NCBI RefSeq assembly: GCF_000001735.4
Contig: NC_003076.8
Coordinates: forward strand, 3,534,001-3,598,000
Direction of reading: 5' to 3'
From: Arabidopsis thaliana
Lineage: Eukaryota > Streptophyta > Magnoliopsida > Brassicales > Brassicaceae
Length of the DNA: 64,000 nt
The translations under genes were made by a program, and so were the position numbers. Of this stretch, positions 12,625-32,051 are shown one piece after another; the stretch's first letter is position 1, and each line of letters starts with the position of its first letter. Below the pieces are notes generated by a model that worked only from the letters and a program-made list of their open reading frames with translations, was not told the origin of the DNA and ran no database searches.

Positions 12625-13844
12625 TTACTTGAAACAAGAAGGAAGACTTGGCCCATGGCAAACAAAGGCCATCGCGATGTACACAACCAAAGCTAGTACA
12701 AGTATCAGAGCAATTCTGCAGAAAAATAACAAGCATCATGAGCAGAGAAAACCAACAACAAAAACTCCACCAAGAATGTAAAATTGTAAAATATATTTTC
12801 AAACATACAGTATGTAGTTATCAATTCAACACGAAATTGCTAGTTTTTGTCTCGTCAAGTTTATCAGGTAAACAGGTTTGTTGGGAAGAATTTTAGATCA
12901 GAAAACTTACGTAAGCTTGACATTTCTCCACCACATAATGGTTCTGTAACGACGAGCTTGCTTTCTGAAACGAAAAGTGTTGCCTTGCATATTTTCGGTT
13001 TTATCAACTAGCAACTCCAAACGCTCCCCTCTATCCAAAACTTTATCAATATTCTCAATCATCACATTTCGAACCTGAAAAACAAAATCAACGTCACTAG
13101 TAATAGTTAGTAATAAAGCTACAATACTGCATAAAGTATCGAGCAAATCATTATGTCCATGTATGTGTCGTAATAGGCTATATCAAACATATACTTTAGA
13201 CTTCAAAAAAGAGATGATTTTGTAACATTACCTGACTCATTTCACCTTTGATTCTGCTCATCCTGTCTGCATTAGGATCATTGGAATAAAACTCCATCTG
13301 TTGACTCAGAACTCTTGAAAATTCATCATTCATGGAATAAGCTTGAGCTGAATGAATAGCTCGGCCATATGTTTTCACAAACCTCTGATGAATATCATCC
13401 AAAAACGCAAACGGAATATTCCCTGCCGCAACATCAGAGCAAAATCATAAGTGACATAAACCTAACATCACCAAATTGCTCCCAGAAAATTATCAGCATC
13501 TTTCTATTGAAACAACAATCAAATCCCCCAGAATTGATATAAGATCTCAGCAGAAATCGAAGACACTCAAATACAAGAGCCAAATCATGTAAAATTGATG
13601 AAATTAGCGAGAGAAGCAGCTTACTTCCGGCGGTTTCGTCGGCCATACAGAGAACGGTAAGACCATCTGTTCGTTTCACATGGAAGATGTAGCGATCCTG
13701 AGAGTAAGACATATGGCTATCGCTATCGTTTCCAGGCAACTTCTCCAAAATCTGCTTCGAGATTGAGCTAGCGTTAGTCGAAGTAGCGCTAAACTCCGAT
13801 AACACCACCGTTCCACGAGCCACCAACGCAAATATGATCGCCAT
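12625..13844 (-). CDS. VAMP713: R-SNARE VAMP7-type longin protein
   Basis: A longin R-SNARE for fusion at the vacuole/late endosome. Exons on the minus strand are 13844-13625, 13422-13232, 13074-12911 and 12715-12625, giving 221 residues. The N-terminal longin domain (MAIIFALVARGTVVLSEFSA onward, about 1-120) is followed by the SNARE motif (about 125-185) with the zero-layer arginine in VLDRGERLELLVDKT. A C-terminal membrane anchor (ALILVLALVVYIAMAFV, about 191-207) precedes a short luminal tail. Family members control vacuolar delivery. The assignment to VAMP713 rather than VAMP711/712 follows from locus position. Confidence 0.95.
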
Positions 13845-16773
13845 CTACTCCGGCACCTTGTTCCAGCTCACTTCTCCCTGTAAATCTCAGATCTTGAGAA
13901 CAGCGATTAACAAAACACCCCAAAGTGATTCGATTAGAGTGTAAAATCGGAGAATTGTTCAACGCCGATTTGTAATCAAAGAAGCATCACCATACATCTG
14001 AAATTGAATTATTGAAATGATTTTGAGGAACCCTACAAATTGAAATTAGGATATCGGAGAAGCCCGCTTTACAGTGAAAAAAAAAGTTGAATTTTGAAAA
14101 TATCAGGCGCAACAAAAATATCTGGCCTCAATCTAAAACTCTTGGGCTTACATATAAATTTGATATCACAAGGCCCATTATTTTATTTTTAGGATTTTTG
14201 GGCCTATATATACAGAAACTCTTGGGCTATTTTCTGTATGGGTAAAAAAAACAAGCAGTAGTATAATCGCCCATCATGAAGCTAGTTGGAATAAATCCCT
14301 GTATAAACAAAAGTCAAATGAAAGTGTAAAAAAGCTGTGAATGATTTTTGTTATAAAGCTATAAAGTTAGACAACGAGATTTGGGATATCTCCTCGAAGT
14401 TGTAACTTTATTGTTATTCTATCTCTCTACTTCAATTTTTTTCCTTTAGGTTTGTGGTGGGTTTCTCGGTACGAGGTTCATTTACCCTCCCAACTATACA
14501 ATAGACTTTTGTTTTTGTTTTTTTGCTTTTCACCTTAAATCTTATCTACCTCATATTCTCTAAATGTAATCAGTGGAGGAACGATCTAATTAACAATATA
14601 CCTATCTAGAACACGACCTAGATAATTTACATCATTAGAAATATTTTGTTGGTTAAGCTTTTAGATATATACTATGCTAGCTTTAACAAAAAAACAAACA
14701 GAAAAAACTGTGTTAAGAGAATTTTGTAAGCTTTTAGAAAAATACTATGTTAGTTGAAATTCTATTGTCCCAAGTGTTGTTTGGACTGTTTTGTTTCTTT
14801 GCATAGTTCATGTAGTGGGCTTGTTTGAGTTTTTCTTTATCGGAGAAAGATTATTCCTAAGTGAAGTCTCTTTGTATGTTCTCTAGTGAAGCATGAAAGA
14901 CATCACTGTAAATTGAATCAAAACAATACTTGTTATAGTGGAATTCTTGTGAACTATGATCATATAGATGTTAACTTCACAAAATCTTGAACTTTGAAAA
15001 AGTTTCACTTGTAATTATACGTTTGTTATTTATTTTGGAAGCTAAGTGGTTTTTGAGGTCGAGAAATCATTTAGGCGGACCTAACATGGGCTAAGGAAAT
15101 CGTAATAAACACATGCTTCACGAGGCTAGTACTTCTTGAACTGTGTATTTGGCGGCCTCGTGCCATGCAAACAGAGCAGTATATAGAATTTTCATAGAAG
15201 CATAGAAGATACCAATAAAATATCTTCGGTGAACTAGCACAAAGCCACAAACTTCAAATCAGTACTTCACATTTCTGACATGAAATTTTGTTTTAACATA
15301 TATCGTTAAAATTGAAATTGCTCATGAAAAGGGGTATGATTTAACTTCTCAAAAACATGGTCTTCACTTATATATGAAGTCACCAATCCATTATGCTAAT
15401 TTCTTACATATTAGCAATTATTTTGGGTCTTTATTTATTGAACTCTTATTTATACCCGTTTTAATTATTAGAAGAGTCTAGATCTTTCACACGTATTTAA
15501 AAATAATATTTAAAATTTATTCTATATCCTTTACTAATCTATATAGAGCTGAACTAAATTATAGAGTTATATGATTATATCTTAAACCTGAATTCAAAAC
15601 TAACCCCGTACCATACAAAAGAAATTTTGTTATACAAGTTGGCATGTACCACTCAATTCTGGACGCATATTGACTCTATTGCTGATTTATTTGTATTCGG
15701 TGATCTGCTCCCCATGTACTTTTTTACTTACGCTTTGAATTCACATAAAAACCTGTACTACTACTATCTAAATGTTATAAACGCAATCTACAAAAATCAG
15801 TACTCGTACAAACACAAACAGTGTAATGTAGGAGACAAGAAATATAAAACACCTCGATTTAAGGAAAAAAGAGGTAACTAAAACTAACACAAAGGCTCCG
15901 AATGGTGACTGCGTTTTGCGGTGCGGGAGAAGTGCGGTGCGGTTCAAATAGTAACGAAAATACATATGTAGAGATTTTGATACTGTTACAGCACTGTTGC
16001 AGTGCGGTTTTAGGTGCGATTTTGGTTAACATTAACAGCCAAAATCTATTATCCCTACGCCTACCAATATAAAGTTGTAAAAACTTATTTAATACACATT
16101 ACAGTTCACAAAACTTTTAATATAGTAAAAAAAAGAGAGGCAAGTGTAGCTGTGTATGGAGGAGACAAGACACAAAACATGGAATGTGAACTAGTTTTAG
16201 GAGAATGGGTACTTCTTTTTATAGAAAAATGTTTTTTATTTTTGGCAGAGTATCGAATCTCTTTCCTTTATAGGTCTTTTGATCGAGACTCTAGTAAGAA
16301 AGAGCTAAAGGCCAAAAGATTCTCTCGAAGATCCATAAGATTTTCTTTTCTTCTTCGGATCTTTCTTCACTCTCTTTAATACAGTATCCATTAACGCTTG
16401 TGATTGTGATTTTATTGCGGTTCATAAAAACCTGTGTGCCGACCCAGTTCGCGCGTGTGGTACACACACTCTTCTCCACTACTATTAAATATTAAATGCT
16501 CTCTCACCCACTTTCTATACAACTGGTGGTGAACAGAGGAACAGAGCGAGACAGAGACATAGAGAGAGAGAGAGAAGAGAGAAGATCTGATCTCATTTCA
16601 TTTCATTTCCTTCTTCTGCGAGGGAAATTTATTTGTTTCCTACTTTGAATTCTTCCCCATTTACTCTCTCAAGAGAGAGAGAGAGTGCGAGAGATTAATA
16701 CACACAAGTGAAGACGCTCCTTAACTCTCTCAGAATTGAAACTTTAGTGAGAAAGAGAAGAGAGAGAGAAAAG
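13845..16773. other. Divergent intergenic region, VAMP713/APT5
   Basis: The left 200-odd bases are the VAMP713 5' UTR and promoter, with Site II motifs (GGGCTTAC, AGGCCCATT) around 14150-14180. The centre (about 14270-16500) is AT-rich and has no gene I can support; one GC-rich patch at 15894-16024 is listed separately. The last 260 bases form the GA-rich APT5 leader, with GAGAGAGAG runs around 16560-16700 typical of plant GAGA 5' UTRs. Confidence 0.55.
15894..16024. mobile_element. Possible truncated hAT-type MITE remnant
   Basis: A 130-base patch unusually rich in GCGGTGCGG repeats (TTGCGGTGCGGGAGAAG, AGTGCGGTGCGGTT, GTGCGGTTTTAGGTGCG) inside very AT-rich DNA. Such repeats and the CTCCGAATGGT opening resemble plant non-autonomous hAT elements. 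No matching right-hand inverted terminus or 8-bp target duplication was found, so it would be a truncated copy. This is a tentative call from composition. Confidence 0.35.
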
Positions 16774-17986
16774 ATGTTTGCGGCGGAGAATGGTCTCAAA
16801 GGAGATCCAAGGCTTGAAGCTATATCAGCAGCCATTAGGGTTGTCCCTAATTTCCCTAAGAAAGGTCTTTAAAACTTCTTGTTCCTCTGTTTTTTCTGTT
16901 CTTTGTTCTGTTTTTGCAATTCTCTGAAGTTGTTTCTTGGACAGGGATTATGTTTCAGGACATAACTACGTTGTTACTGGATCACAAGGCGTTTAAACAC
17001 ACAATTGATATCTTCGTAGATCGTTACAAAGACATGCAAATCTCTGTCGTTGCTGGTAAGACTCCTCTGTTTTTTTTCCTTTGTTCTTCCTTATCCTCTC
17101 ATTTCTTTACTACAGTGTTTCGTCATCAAGTTTGTTAAGTAACGCCAAAAACTATGTGTCTTTCTAAAATGGGTTTACATCATATAAGCAAACAAAAGAC
17201 AATTAAAAAAAGGAGAAACAAGAATTGTCTTTTTCTTCATTAAGAAATTAATATGTTTGTTTACATCCAAATGTATTATATAGGAGTTGAAGCAAGAGGT
17301 TTCTTGTTTGGTCCTTCCATTGCATTAGCCATCGGCGCAAAGTTTATCCCTTTGCGTAAACCAGGAAAATTACCAGGTTTTTTTACTGCATTATCTGTTT
17401 TGGTTATTGTGATAGAGAAGCTCTTGAGATTCTGAAAAATTGGCGAAACTATAAAATATAGGGAAAGTGATATCGGAGTCTTATGAGCTCGAGTATGGGC
17501 ATGACCGTTTAGAGATGCATGTTGGCGCTGTTGAGCCACGCGAACGCGTCATTATCATTGATGATCTTGTTGCTACTGGCGGCACTCTTTCTGCCGCAAT
17601 GAGCCTATTGGGTTTCTTTCTTTCTTCTTGTTTTCTTTTTCAGTTTTTAAAGAGAATTTTTTGGTCTTGAATTGTAATGTGATACAGTTTGACGTTTTAC
17701 AGAGAGCCAAGGAGCTGAAGTTGTTGAGTGTGCTTGTGTTATTGGCTTGCCTGAAGTCAAGGTGAGTCACATTTATCTTACTTGTCTAAGAAGTTATCTC
17801 TGGTTTTGTTCTTTTGAAATGATTTCTAAAATGTAGTGATAGAGTTAGTTTTTTTGTTATAATCTCAACTCAAATTTGCTCATTGAGTTTGTGAAAATTT
17901 TGAATTGTTTTTAGGGGCAACACAAGCTCAAAGGGAAGCCGCTTTATGTGTTGGTGGAGCCTAGTGGATTAGATGAGTTCTGTTAG
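16774..17986 (+). CDS. APT5: Adenine phosphoribosyltransferase
   Basis: Converts adenine and PRPP to AMP plus pyrophosphate in purine salvage; some plant isoforms also inactivate free cytokinin bases. Exons are 16774-16864, 16945-17055, 17284-17376, 17462-17611, 17703-17761 and 17915-17986, giving 191 residues. The PRPP-binding loop [15 protein letters not shown] is intact (about residues 123-137), and the family blocks [13 protein letters not shown] and [10 protein letters not shown] are present. There is no obvious transit peptide, so a cytosolic enzyme is expected. All joins fall at phase positions that rebuild glycine or glutamate codons, which supports the splice sites. Confidence 0.95.
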
Positions 17987-19333
17987 GATACATACCGGTT
18001 ACTTCCGGTTCAGTTTTCTTTCCCTGCAGAGTTCATGTTCTTTTTTTCAAAATTTCTAGGGTTCCAACTTCTTGTATTCGTTCTCGTTTATTGATCTCTG
18101 TAGATTTTGAATTTTGATGTGTACTTTCCACGGCAGTGGTTGGTAAAAAACCGAGATACTGAAAAGAGTCTTTACATTTCCCGGTTTGGTGGAATTTCTG
18201 ATGGATCACTAACTCATGTTAATCAGTTTATAATAACTGTAATCATTAAAAGGGTAAAGATACGTTCGTAATTTATGCGGGAAATCTAAAAAGTACAACT
18301 AGTAGGTTTACTAAATTTAATGCTGATATTACTGAGCACTGATAAAGTTGGTTGTATTCTACGACAAAACTATTCATTACTGCAATATTGGTCCATATTT
18401 TTGCTTCAGCACTGCTGCAAGTTTTTCTTTGTTTCTCCCTAAACTTAACAACTTACTTCACTGATTTCAAATTATAAATTGAAAATCGTTAATAAAGTTT
18501 TCATGATACAAATTATTACATAAGCAAACTACTGTATGTGTTATTTATTGAAGACTATAAAACAATAAAAGTGAAAGTACACAATGGCTTTCCTTACAAA
18601 GCTTTATTTGCTAATAAACAGAAGAGTCTGATGGATAACTTGAGAACTCAGCAGAGCTGGTTAGATCGCGAAATCGGATTAGGGTTTCGAAATCTCTGAA
18701 TTGCAAGAGTAAAAATATCTGAGCTTCGTCCAAACGATTCCAAAGAGAGTGAAAGATATGGTTGAACTCAGTCTAAATTGGGTTTTGTTTTAATTAATGG
18801 GCCTACAATTTTGTTGGGTCCTTGAAACAAAAACATTGTTATTAAGGGAAATGAAATATCTTAACTAAACCAATTTGTTATCTATTGTGCTCTACTGTTC
18901 TGTTCGTATTGACTCGAACCCACTAAACCAAGACGAGCCCTGACCGTCATTGTCTAAATTGACTCGAACCCACTAAAGAAAAAAAGAAAAAAAAACTTAG
19001 ATAATAATTGGCGCAGAAGGGCCGATTAATAAAAACTTTAGGCCCATTAAAGTAAAGCTTATTGTCAACCCTATCCAGTCTCCTTGTATATATTTATTTA
19101 CGACACCAACGCGGCGTTGGTGATTCATTCTCTTCAGTCAGAGATTTCGAAACCCTAGTCGATTTCGAGATCCAACCAACTCTGCTCCTTATCTCAGGTA
19201 AAATTCTCGCTCGAGAACTCAATTGCTTATCCAAAGTTCCAATGGAAGATGCTTTCCTACTGAATCTTAGGTTAATGTTTTGGATTTGGAATCTTACCCG
19301 AAATTTCTCTGCAGCTTGTTGAATTTGCGAAGT
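17987..19333. other. Intergenic: APT5 3' UTR and UAP56a promoter/5' UTR
   Basis: The left part is the APT5 3' UTR. From about 18785 the sequence is homologous to 32302 onward, so the duplicated block starts here. Promoter features are Site II (GGCCCATTAAAG, about 19040), a TATA-like TGTATATATTTATT (about 19085) and a telo-box AAACCCTAG at 19150. The 5' UTR is split by an intron at 19198-19314 (CTCAG|GTAAAA ... CTGCAG|CTTG). A 20-bp direct repeat (starting at 18908 and 18958) contains GACTCGAACCC, the complement of a tRNA B-box-like sequence. Confidence 0.65.
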
Positions 19334-22646
<3,313 letters not shown>

Positions 22647-23260
22647 ACAAGTAGCACGTCCCTCAGGAAAGAAGCTCTTCAGATTTCAACCTTGTAGGTG
22701 TTCGAAGGGTGATGGGGGTTCACAACTATCTCTCGCTCCGTTTGTTTTAGTGTTTTCTATGACGACATTTTTTTCCATATGTTTAGAACGTCTGTTGTAC
22801 TCTTTAAAGGAGATTCGAGTCACTCTCCAAATCGCACAGTTAAAAGCTGTCCAGTTTTTTGTACAAGAGATTATTATGTTTGAAATATCAGGATTTAGTC
22901 TCGACCTGATTACTGTGTTCCTTAGGAATCGATCTATTATCAATTTATCATGGTGTTGCTAAGAATCGTCATTCATCAGCGTTACTTCCTTCATGTGATG
23001 CTTTTTTTTTATAACACATTTCATTTAGTGTGGAAGAGATACAACACGTATATATGGTTACTTTATATATTGAAAAGTTTATATCCAAGGAACAATGGTT
23101 AGGGGAAAAAGGCAACTTGAAGGAGTCAATGTGTCCTTGCCTATTTGTCTTTTGACTTTTTAAGAGGCAAGTCTGTTGCCTTTGCATGAGAAAAAACTCA
23201 AAAAACAACACGCAAAAGAACATAATAATTAGGTTCATTCAGAAAGACTACGATCAGAGC
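22647..23260. other. Convergent 3' UTRs of UAP56a and GLR2.6
   Basis: Holds the two facing 3' UTRs. The first 300 bases align with the region after UAP56b. No further gene is seen. Confidence 0.55.
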
Positions 23261-27575
<4,315 letters not shown>

Positions 27576-27754
27576 AACTAAGATTGCATGATTACAAGAG
27601 GAGAGACGATCGAGATAAATAAATAGATAGTTTTGAAGAGACCAATTCCGCTTATTAATTAATTACCTGTTGGAATTTGCAAGTAGACTATTAGTTTAAT
27701 ACATACTTTATACTTAAGAGATAATTGTTAATACAAAGATGATGTATAGAGAAG

Positions 27755-27830
27755 ACTTGTTTTGGTCATTTTGGATAGTTAACGCGTTACTCAAATGAGG
27801 CAAAGACGTGGTCTTCCAAAAACATACAAT
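27755..27830 (-). promoter_or_regulatory. Conserved GLR promoter block with CGCG box
   Basis: TTTTGGTCATTTTGGA, AACGCGTT (27781-27788) and ACGTGGTCTTCCAAAAACAT are shared with the GLR2.5 upstream region (AACGCGTT at 40926-40933), while surrounding bases differ. ACGCGT fits the CAMTA CGCG-box consensus and TTGGTCA contains a W-box TGAC core on the other strand. The block is about 200 bases upstream of each ATG. Function is inferred. Confidence 0.5.
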
Positions 27831-28169
27831 ATAGGTGATACAAATGGATAATCATTTGTGAATGGTTAGTTAATAAAGCTTAAAGAGCACATAAACTGGA
27901 AGCTGCAATAATTAAGATTGGTTTGACTTGGTTTGTTGAGTGAATGTACTCATATATTGATAAGATTCCACATTGAAAGGAAATAGACTGAATATCACGA
28001 AGTGACTAACGGTTTGACGAAAAAAAAAAGGGACTAAAATCCCACTAACAAATCATATTGGAAAAGGTTATTATTAATAAGTCTCTCACAAGCCTTTGGA
28101 CCTAGCAGGTAAAGCCCATGCTGCCTTTACATGAGTACGTCTCTTTATTTCGAAATGTTTGTTTGTTAT

Positions 28170-28223
28170 ATATTGGCTTAAGTTTTTTTTTTTTTTTTTT
28201 TGAACACCATATTGGCTTAAGTT
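28170..28223. mobile_element. Tiny poly(T) insertion with 15-bp target duplication
   Basis: The direct repeat ATATTGGCTTAAGTT occurs at 28170-28184 and 28209-28223. It flanks a 24-base insert of seventeen T followed by GAACACC. Read on the minus strand this is a short 3' end with a poly(A) tail between target-site duplications, the expected product of an extremely 5'-truncated LINE/SINE-type retroposition. Confidence 0.65.
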
Positions 28224-30510
28224 AAAGACCTTACTAGTAGGTTACTGTGAAAAAAAAGAAAACATCCGGAAGAACCAACGTTAAATTCCAGGGAAATAAA
28301 ATAATTATGCGTCCGTTTTACCAACTTATTATTATTATTTTTTTAATTTGGTGTTACAAAACAAATCAGGACAATCGAGCAACGGCGTATCGGCCTTTAG
28401 TCTGCCAACCCATACTCTTTAATATTTTCTCAAAAAGTCGACCAGTAGTGAAATAATTAATTCATGGTTTTTAAATCTAGAAAAAAAAGCTTTGGCAACT
28501 TTATTTTTTTTTCTTGATATGAAGGACCTTTGTGGGTGTATATCTTAATTTAGGTTAGATGAAGATTAGCTAAGGTTAAATGGTTCGGACCAGTTACCAT
28601 TTAATGGGTTGGTACGTTAATTAAAGGGAAAAAAGTGGATTGCTTTAAGAGTTTGAGTTAGAGTTTGGGATCCACCATCCTTGCTAATCTTATTGCACCG
28701 TATTTTACCAATTCATTTTGATATATTACGAACAATGTTAAAACTCTAACAATGATTTTGTTTTTAATCTAACTCAAATTAGTATTGACATAAACCAAAA
28801 CATTGATTATATGAGAATATACTTTTCGTGTTTCGAATTTCATTTCACTCTATTGATGAACGCTATACACACTTTGTATTGGAACTCTTTTTTTATAAAC
28901 TACCTATACTTATTTTCCATTTAATTGAGGAAGATAAACAAAAAGCAAAAGAAACCATCTACCAATCGATCGACAATGGCAAACCTACTTTCGTAATGTT
29001 AGCTACGGTGGTAAATTACCCACATAAATGAAATTTATTCTATTCATTAGCTTTGTCCATAGGGTGAAGCTCAATATTGGAAAAGTCTTCTGCCAGAAAG
29101 AAACGAAAGATATTTCTATAGGCTTTTGATTGGGTACTAGGTTAAGGTCAAATATGGTTCAAATAAAAGTTAATATTAAAAGATGGAAAGTATGAAGTTT
29201 ATACTAGTGAGTTACTTGTTCTTTAGTTTTAGAATGGATATATTTTATTTTATTTTTATACTTTAGACCATTAAGCAGGAAAAATATGTAAGCAATACTC
29301 TAATAGGTAGAAGAAACAAGAGATACAAGTAAAGTAGTGCATAAAGAGATGAAAACACTGTCTTTGGTACCTCTAATTGTTACCGGCCGTTTTAATAATT
29401 GATAATGTTATAGTATATTTGTTTATTTGACAAATATCTCAAACTTTAAAAATTACACAAAGACAAAGATGTAAAACTATTTGCAGCATTTCAACGGATG
29501 CGATAGATTACCCATTAAAAAAAAAAAAAAAAAAAAAAACACGAATGGAATAGTCTTTTCAATGGCTAATATTAGTTTTCACTTCTGATCACTTAGTAAA
29601 ATCATGAAAGACACATACATTAGAATTGTGTCCATATTGAGGAAAAGAGAAAGAGAATGGTGTACATACATAAATTTAATACATGTTTATTATGAGAAAG
29701 CAACGTACGTAATACATTACTTTGTCTCTAGGTAACAAATTGTGGATTTCCATTGGTTGGTAACAGAAAAAAGAACGATTGGGGGATAAACTACAATATG
29801 TGAGTTTTTTTGTTCAAACTAGATGTGAACTATATATTGGTGAATACCTTTGAAAATATTACAAACATTACTATCCATCCCATAGCGTCGTCACCTTACT
29901 CATGACTTCAATTATAGTCTGACAATATAGGACTGAAAAACATGATTGCAAATGTTGTGAATACATTTATTTTAGCACAAAGTTTTAAAAGTTATTGGTC
30001 TATTATACGTTGAACCTTAAATGAACGTTGAAATATCTACGCCCTTTCACCACCCGACCCACCGACATTTCTTTGGTTTTTGTTTTTTTAGATATATATA
30101 TATATATATTTTTAATTCAAACATGTAAATTGAATTAAACTGGAAGATAAACAAAGCTGCACCAGGAATTCGAGCCGAACTTACGAGGTGGCCTTAGAGC
30201 TATGTTATTATGTCTACGTACACCCAAAGTTTGAAGTACAGAATTAGGTTATAGATCTGTCTTGTGGAAAGAAAAACTTATTGCTAATTTAGGTTGACTC
30301 AGATTATAACTGTAGTTGAGATGAGACAGTCAATGGAGACAGATCTATAACAAATTGATGTTTTGGCAAATAAAGGTATGATATATAATGTAGTTATATG
30401 ATAATAAAAAAAAGCTATGATATATCCTATATATATAATGCATGTTGATGTTTAAATAAAAGAAAGCTATATATGTTTTAGTTTCTTTGTGGGTATTAAA
30501 ACTCAGGCAT

Positions 30511-30567
30511 GAGTCCCTATATGGGTCGATCGTGGGAAAAAAAAAAAAAAAGAGAGTCCCTATATGG
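30511..30567. mobile_element. Tiny poly(A) insertion with 14-bp target duplication
   Basis: GAGTCCCTATATGG is duplicated at 30511-30524 and 30554-30567. It flanks a 29-base insert, GTCGATCGTGGG followed by a long A run. This is the same signature as the insertion near 28170 but in the opposite orientation, about 410 bases upstream of the SHN2 start. Confidence 0.65.
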
Positions 30568-30975
30568 CATGAAAGTAACGTTAGAAACGAAGGTACGAGT
30601 CGTGTCTTCACTAGATTCATTCTAATAAAGTAAGGAAGTTGTATTCATAAATAAAGAATAGATATCTATTGATGTTACGTCCCTCACTAAGGCTTGTGAG
30701 ACAAAGTAGTGGGCTCAAATATCTTAATTACCAACGTGAATCGAATTTATATAGATCATCGAAGAAAGGTCAATTTACAAACAAAGAGAAACTTCAAATT
30801 AAGGCCCTATATAAATAGTTAGTTGGGGACGAACCACAGTAGGATCAGGGACTATATCAGTCTCTATCTTTCTCTCTCTCTTCTGATTGTCCGAGTTGTG
30901 TCTGCTAAGAAGAGAGAGAAACTTAAAACCCTAAATTTCAAATCAGAAAATATAGAGTTTGAAGGAAACTAAAAG

Positions 30976-32051
30976 ATGGTACATTCGAGGAAGTTCCGAG
31001 GTGTCCGCCAGCGACAATGGGGTTCTTGGGTCTCTGAGATTCGCCATCCTCTATTGTAAGTAATTGGCTCTCTATATACATATATGATCTCCATTGTTTA
31101 CTGTTTTCCTGCTTAGGATTACATATTATATAATGTTGTAGTTGCTTTTCTCATATGAAGCTACTATCTTTATTCTTTAGTATATTTCATCAAAACTTTA
31201 TTTGTATATTAAAACAAACGCTCTACTATTGCTTAACAATCTACAAAATATTAAAAGGAATTAAAAGTTAAAACCAACCATGCATGCTAATCAAAGTTAA
31301 GTTATCGACTGATTTTCATCTACTTGATTCTTTGATTATTTTTGTAAATTAAATGTGGTAATTTCTAAGGTTAGTTTGGATTTCAGCTCAAAACTTAATT
31401 GAAATGTTTACTTGGATTTTGTAACTAATATAAAAATTACTAAAATCCTTTTTTAACGTGAATGTTATATGATACCAAAACGTTAAAAATTATATTTCAA
31501 AATTCATATCATCATATGTAGTGTATTTAGTATTTACACGTGTGTGTGATATATTAATCAGGAAGAGAAGAGTGTGGCTTGGAACTTTCGAAACGGCAGA
31601 AGCGGCTGCAAGAGCATACGACCAAGCGGCTCTTCTAATGAACGGCCAAAACGCTAAGACCAATTTCCCTGTCGTAAAATCAGAGGAAGGCTCCGATCAC
31701 GTTAAAGATGTTAACTCTCCGTTGATGTCACCAAAGTCATTATCTGAGCTTTTGAACGCTAAGCTAAGGAAGAGCTGCAAAGACCTAACGCCTTCTTTGA
31801 CGTGTCTCCGTCTTGATACTGACAGTTCCCACATTGGAGTTTGGCAGAAACGGGCCGGGTCGAAAACAAGTCCGACTTGGGTCATGCGCCTCGAACTTGG
31901 GAACGTAGTCAACGAAAGTGCGGTTGACTTAGGGTTGACTACGATGAACAAACAAAACGTTGAGAAAGAAGAAGAAGAAGAAGAAGCTATTATTAGTGAT
32001 GAGGATCAGTTAGCTATGGAGATGATCGAGGAGTTGCTGAATTGGAGTTGA
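30976..32051 (+). CDS. SHN2: AP2/ERF transcription factor SHINE2
   Basis: Nuclear ERF factor of the SHINE/WIN clade that promotes cuticle wax/cutin and cell-surface patterning genes. Two exons, 30976-31055 and 31562-32051, give 189 residues. The AP2 domain (about residues 5-65) is split by the single intron and reads [20 protein letters not shown] then [20 protein letters not shown]. The clade-specific middle block ([20 protein letters not shown]) and C-terminal acidic end ([15 protein letters not shown]) are intact. The codon at the join (TT plus G) restores leucine, fixing the splice sites. It sits in the unique spacer between the two UAP56-GLR blocks. Confidence 0.95.

Larger units (their letters stand above)
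27576..30975. other. Intergenic: GLR2.6 promoter, unique spacer, SHN2 promoter
   Basis: From 27576 to 27841 this is the GLR2.6 promoter, alignable with that of GLR2.5. From there to about 30975 the DNA is unique, AT-rich and without a supported gene. It contains two small poly(A)/poly(T) insertions flanked by direct repeats (listed separately), a 23-base A run at 29517-29539 and a (TA)n stretch near 30092. The SHN2 TATA box (CTATATAAATAG, 30808-30819) lies about 160 bases before its ATG. Confidence 0.6.

Noticed and set aside
12506..12896. Plus-strand open frames over the VAMP713 3' end
   Set aside because: They are antisense to the last VAMP713 exon and intron and lack conserved features.
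29517..29539. 23-base A run as a third retroposition scar
   Set aside because: No direct repeats flank it, so simple-sequence expansion explains it as well.
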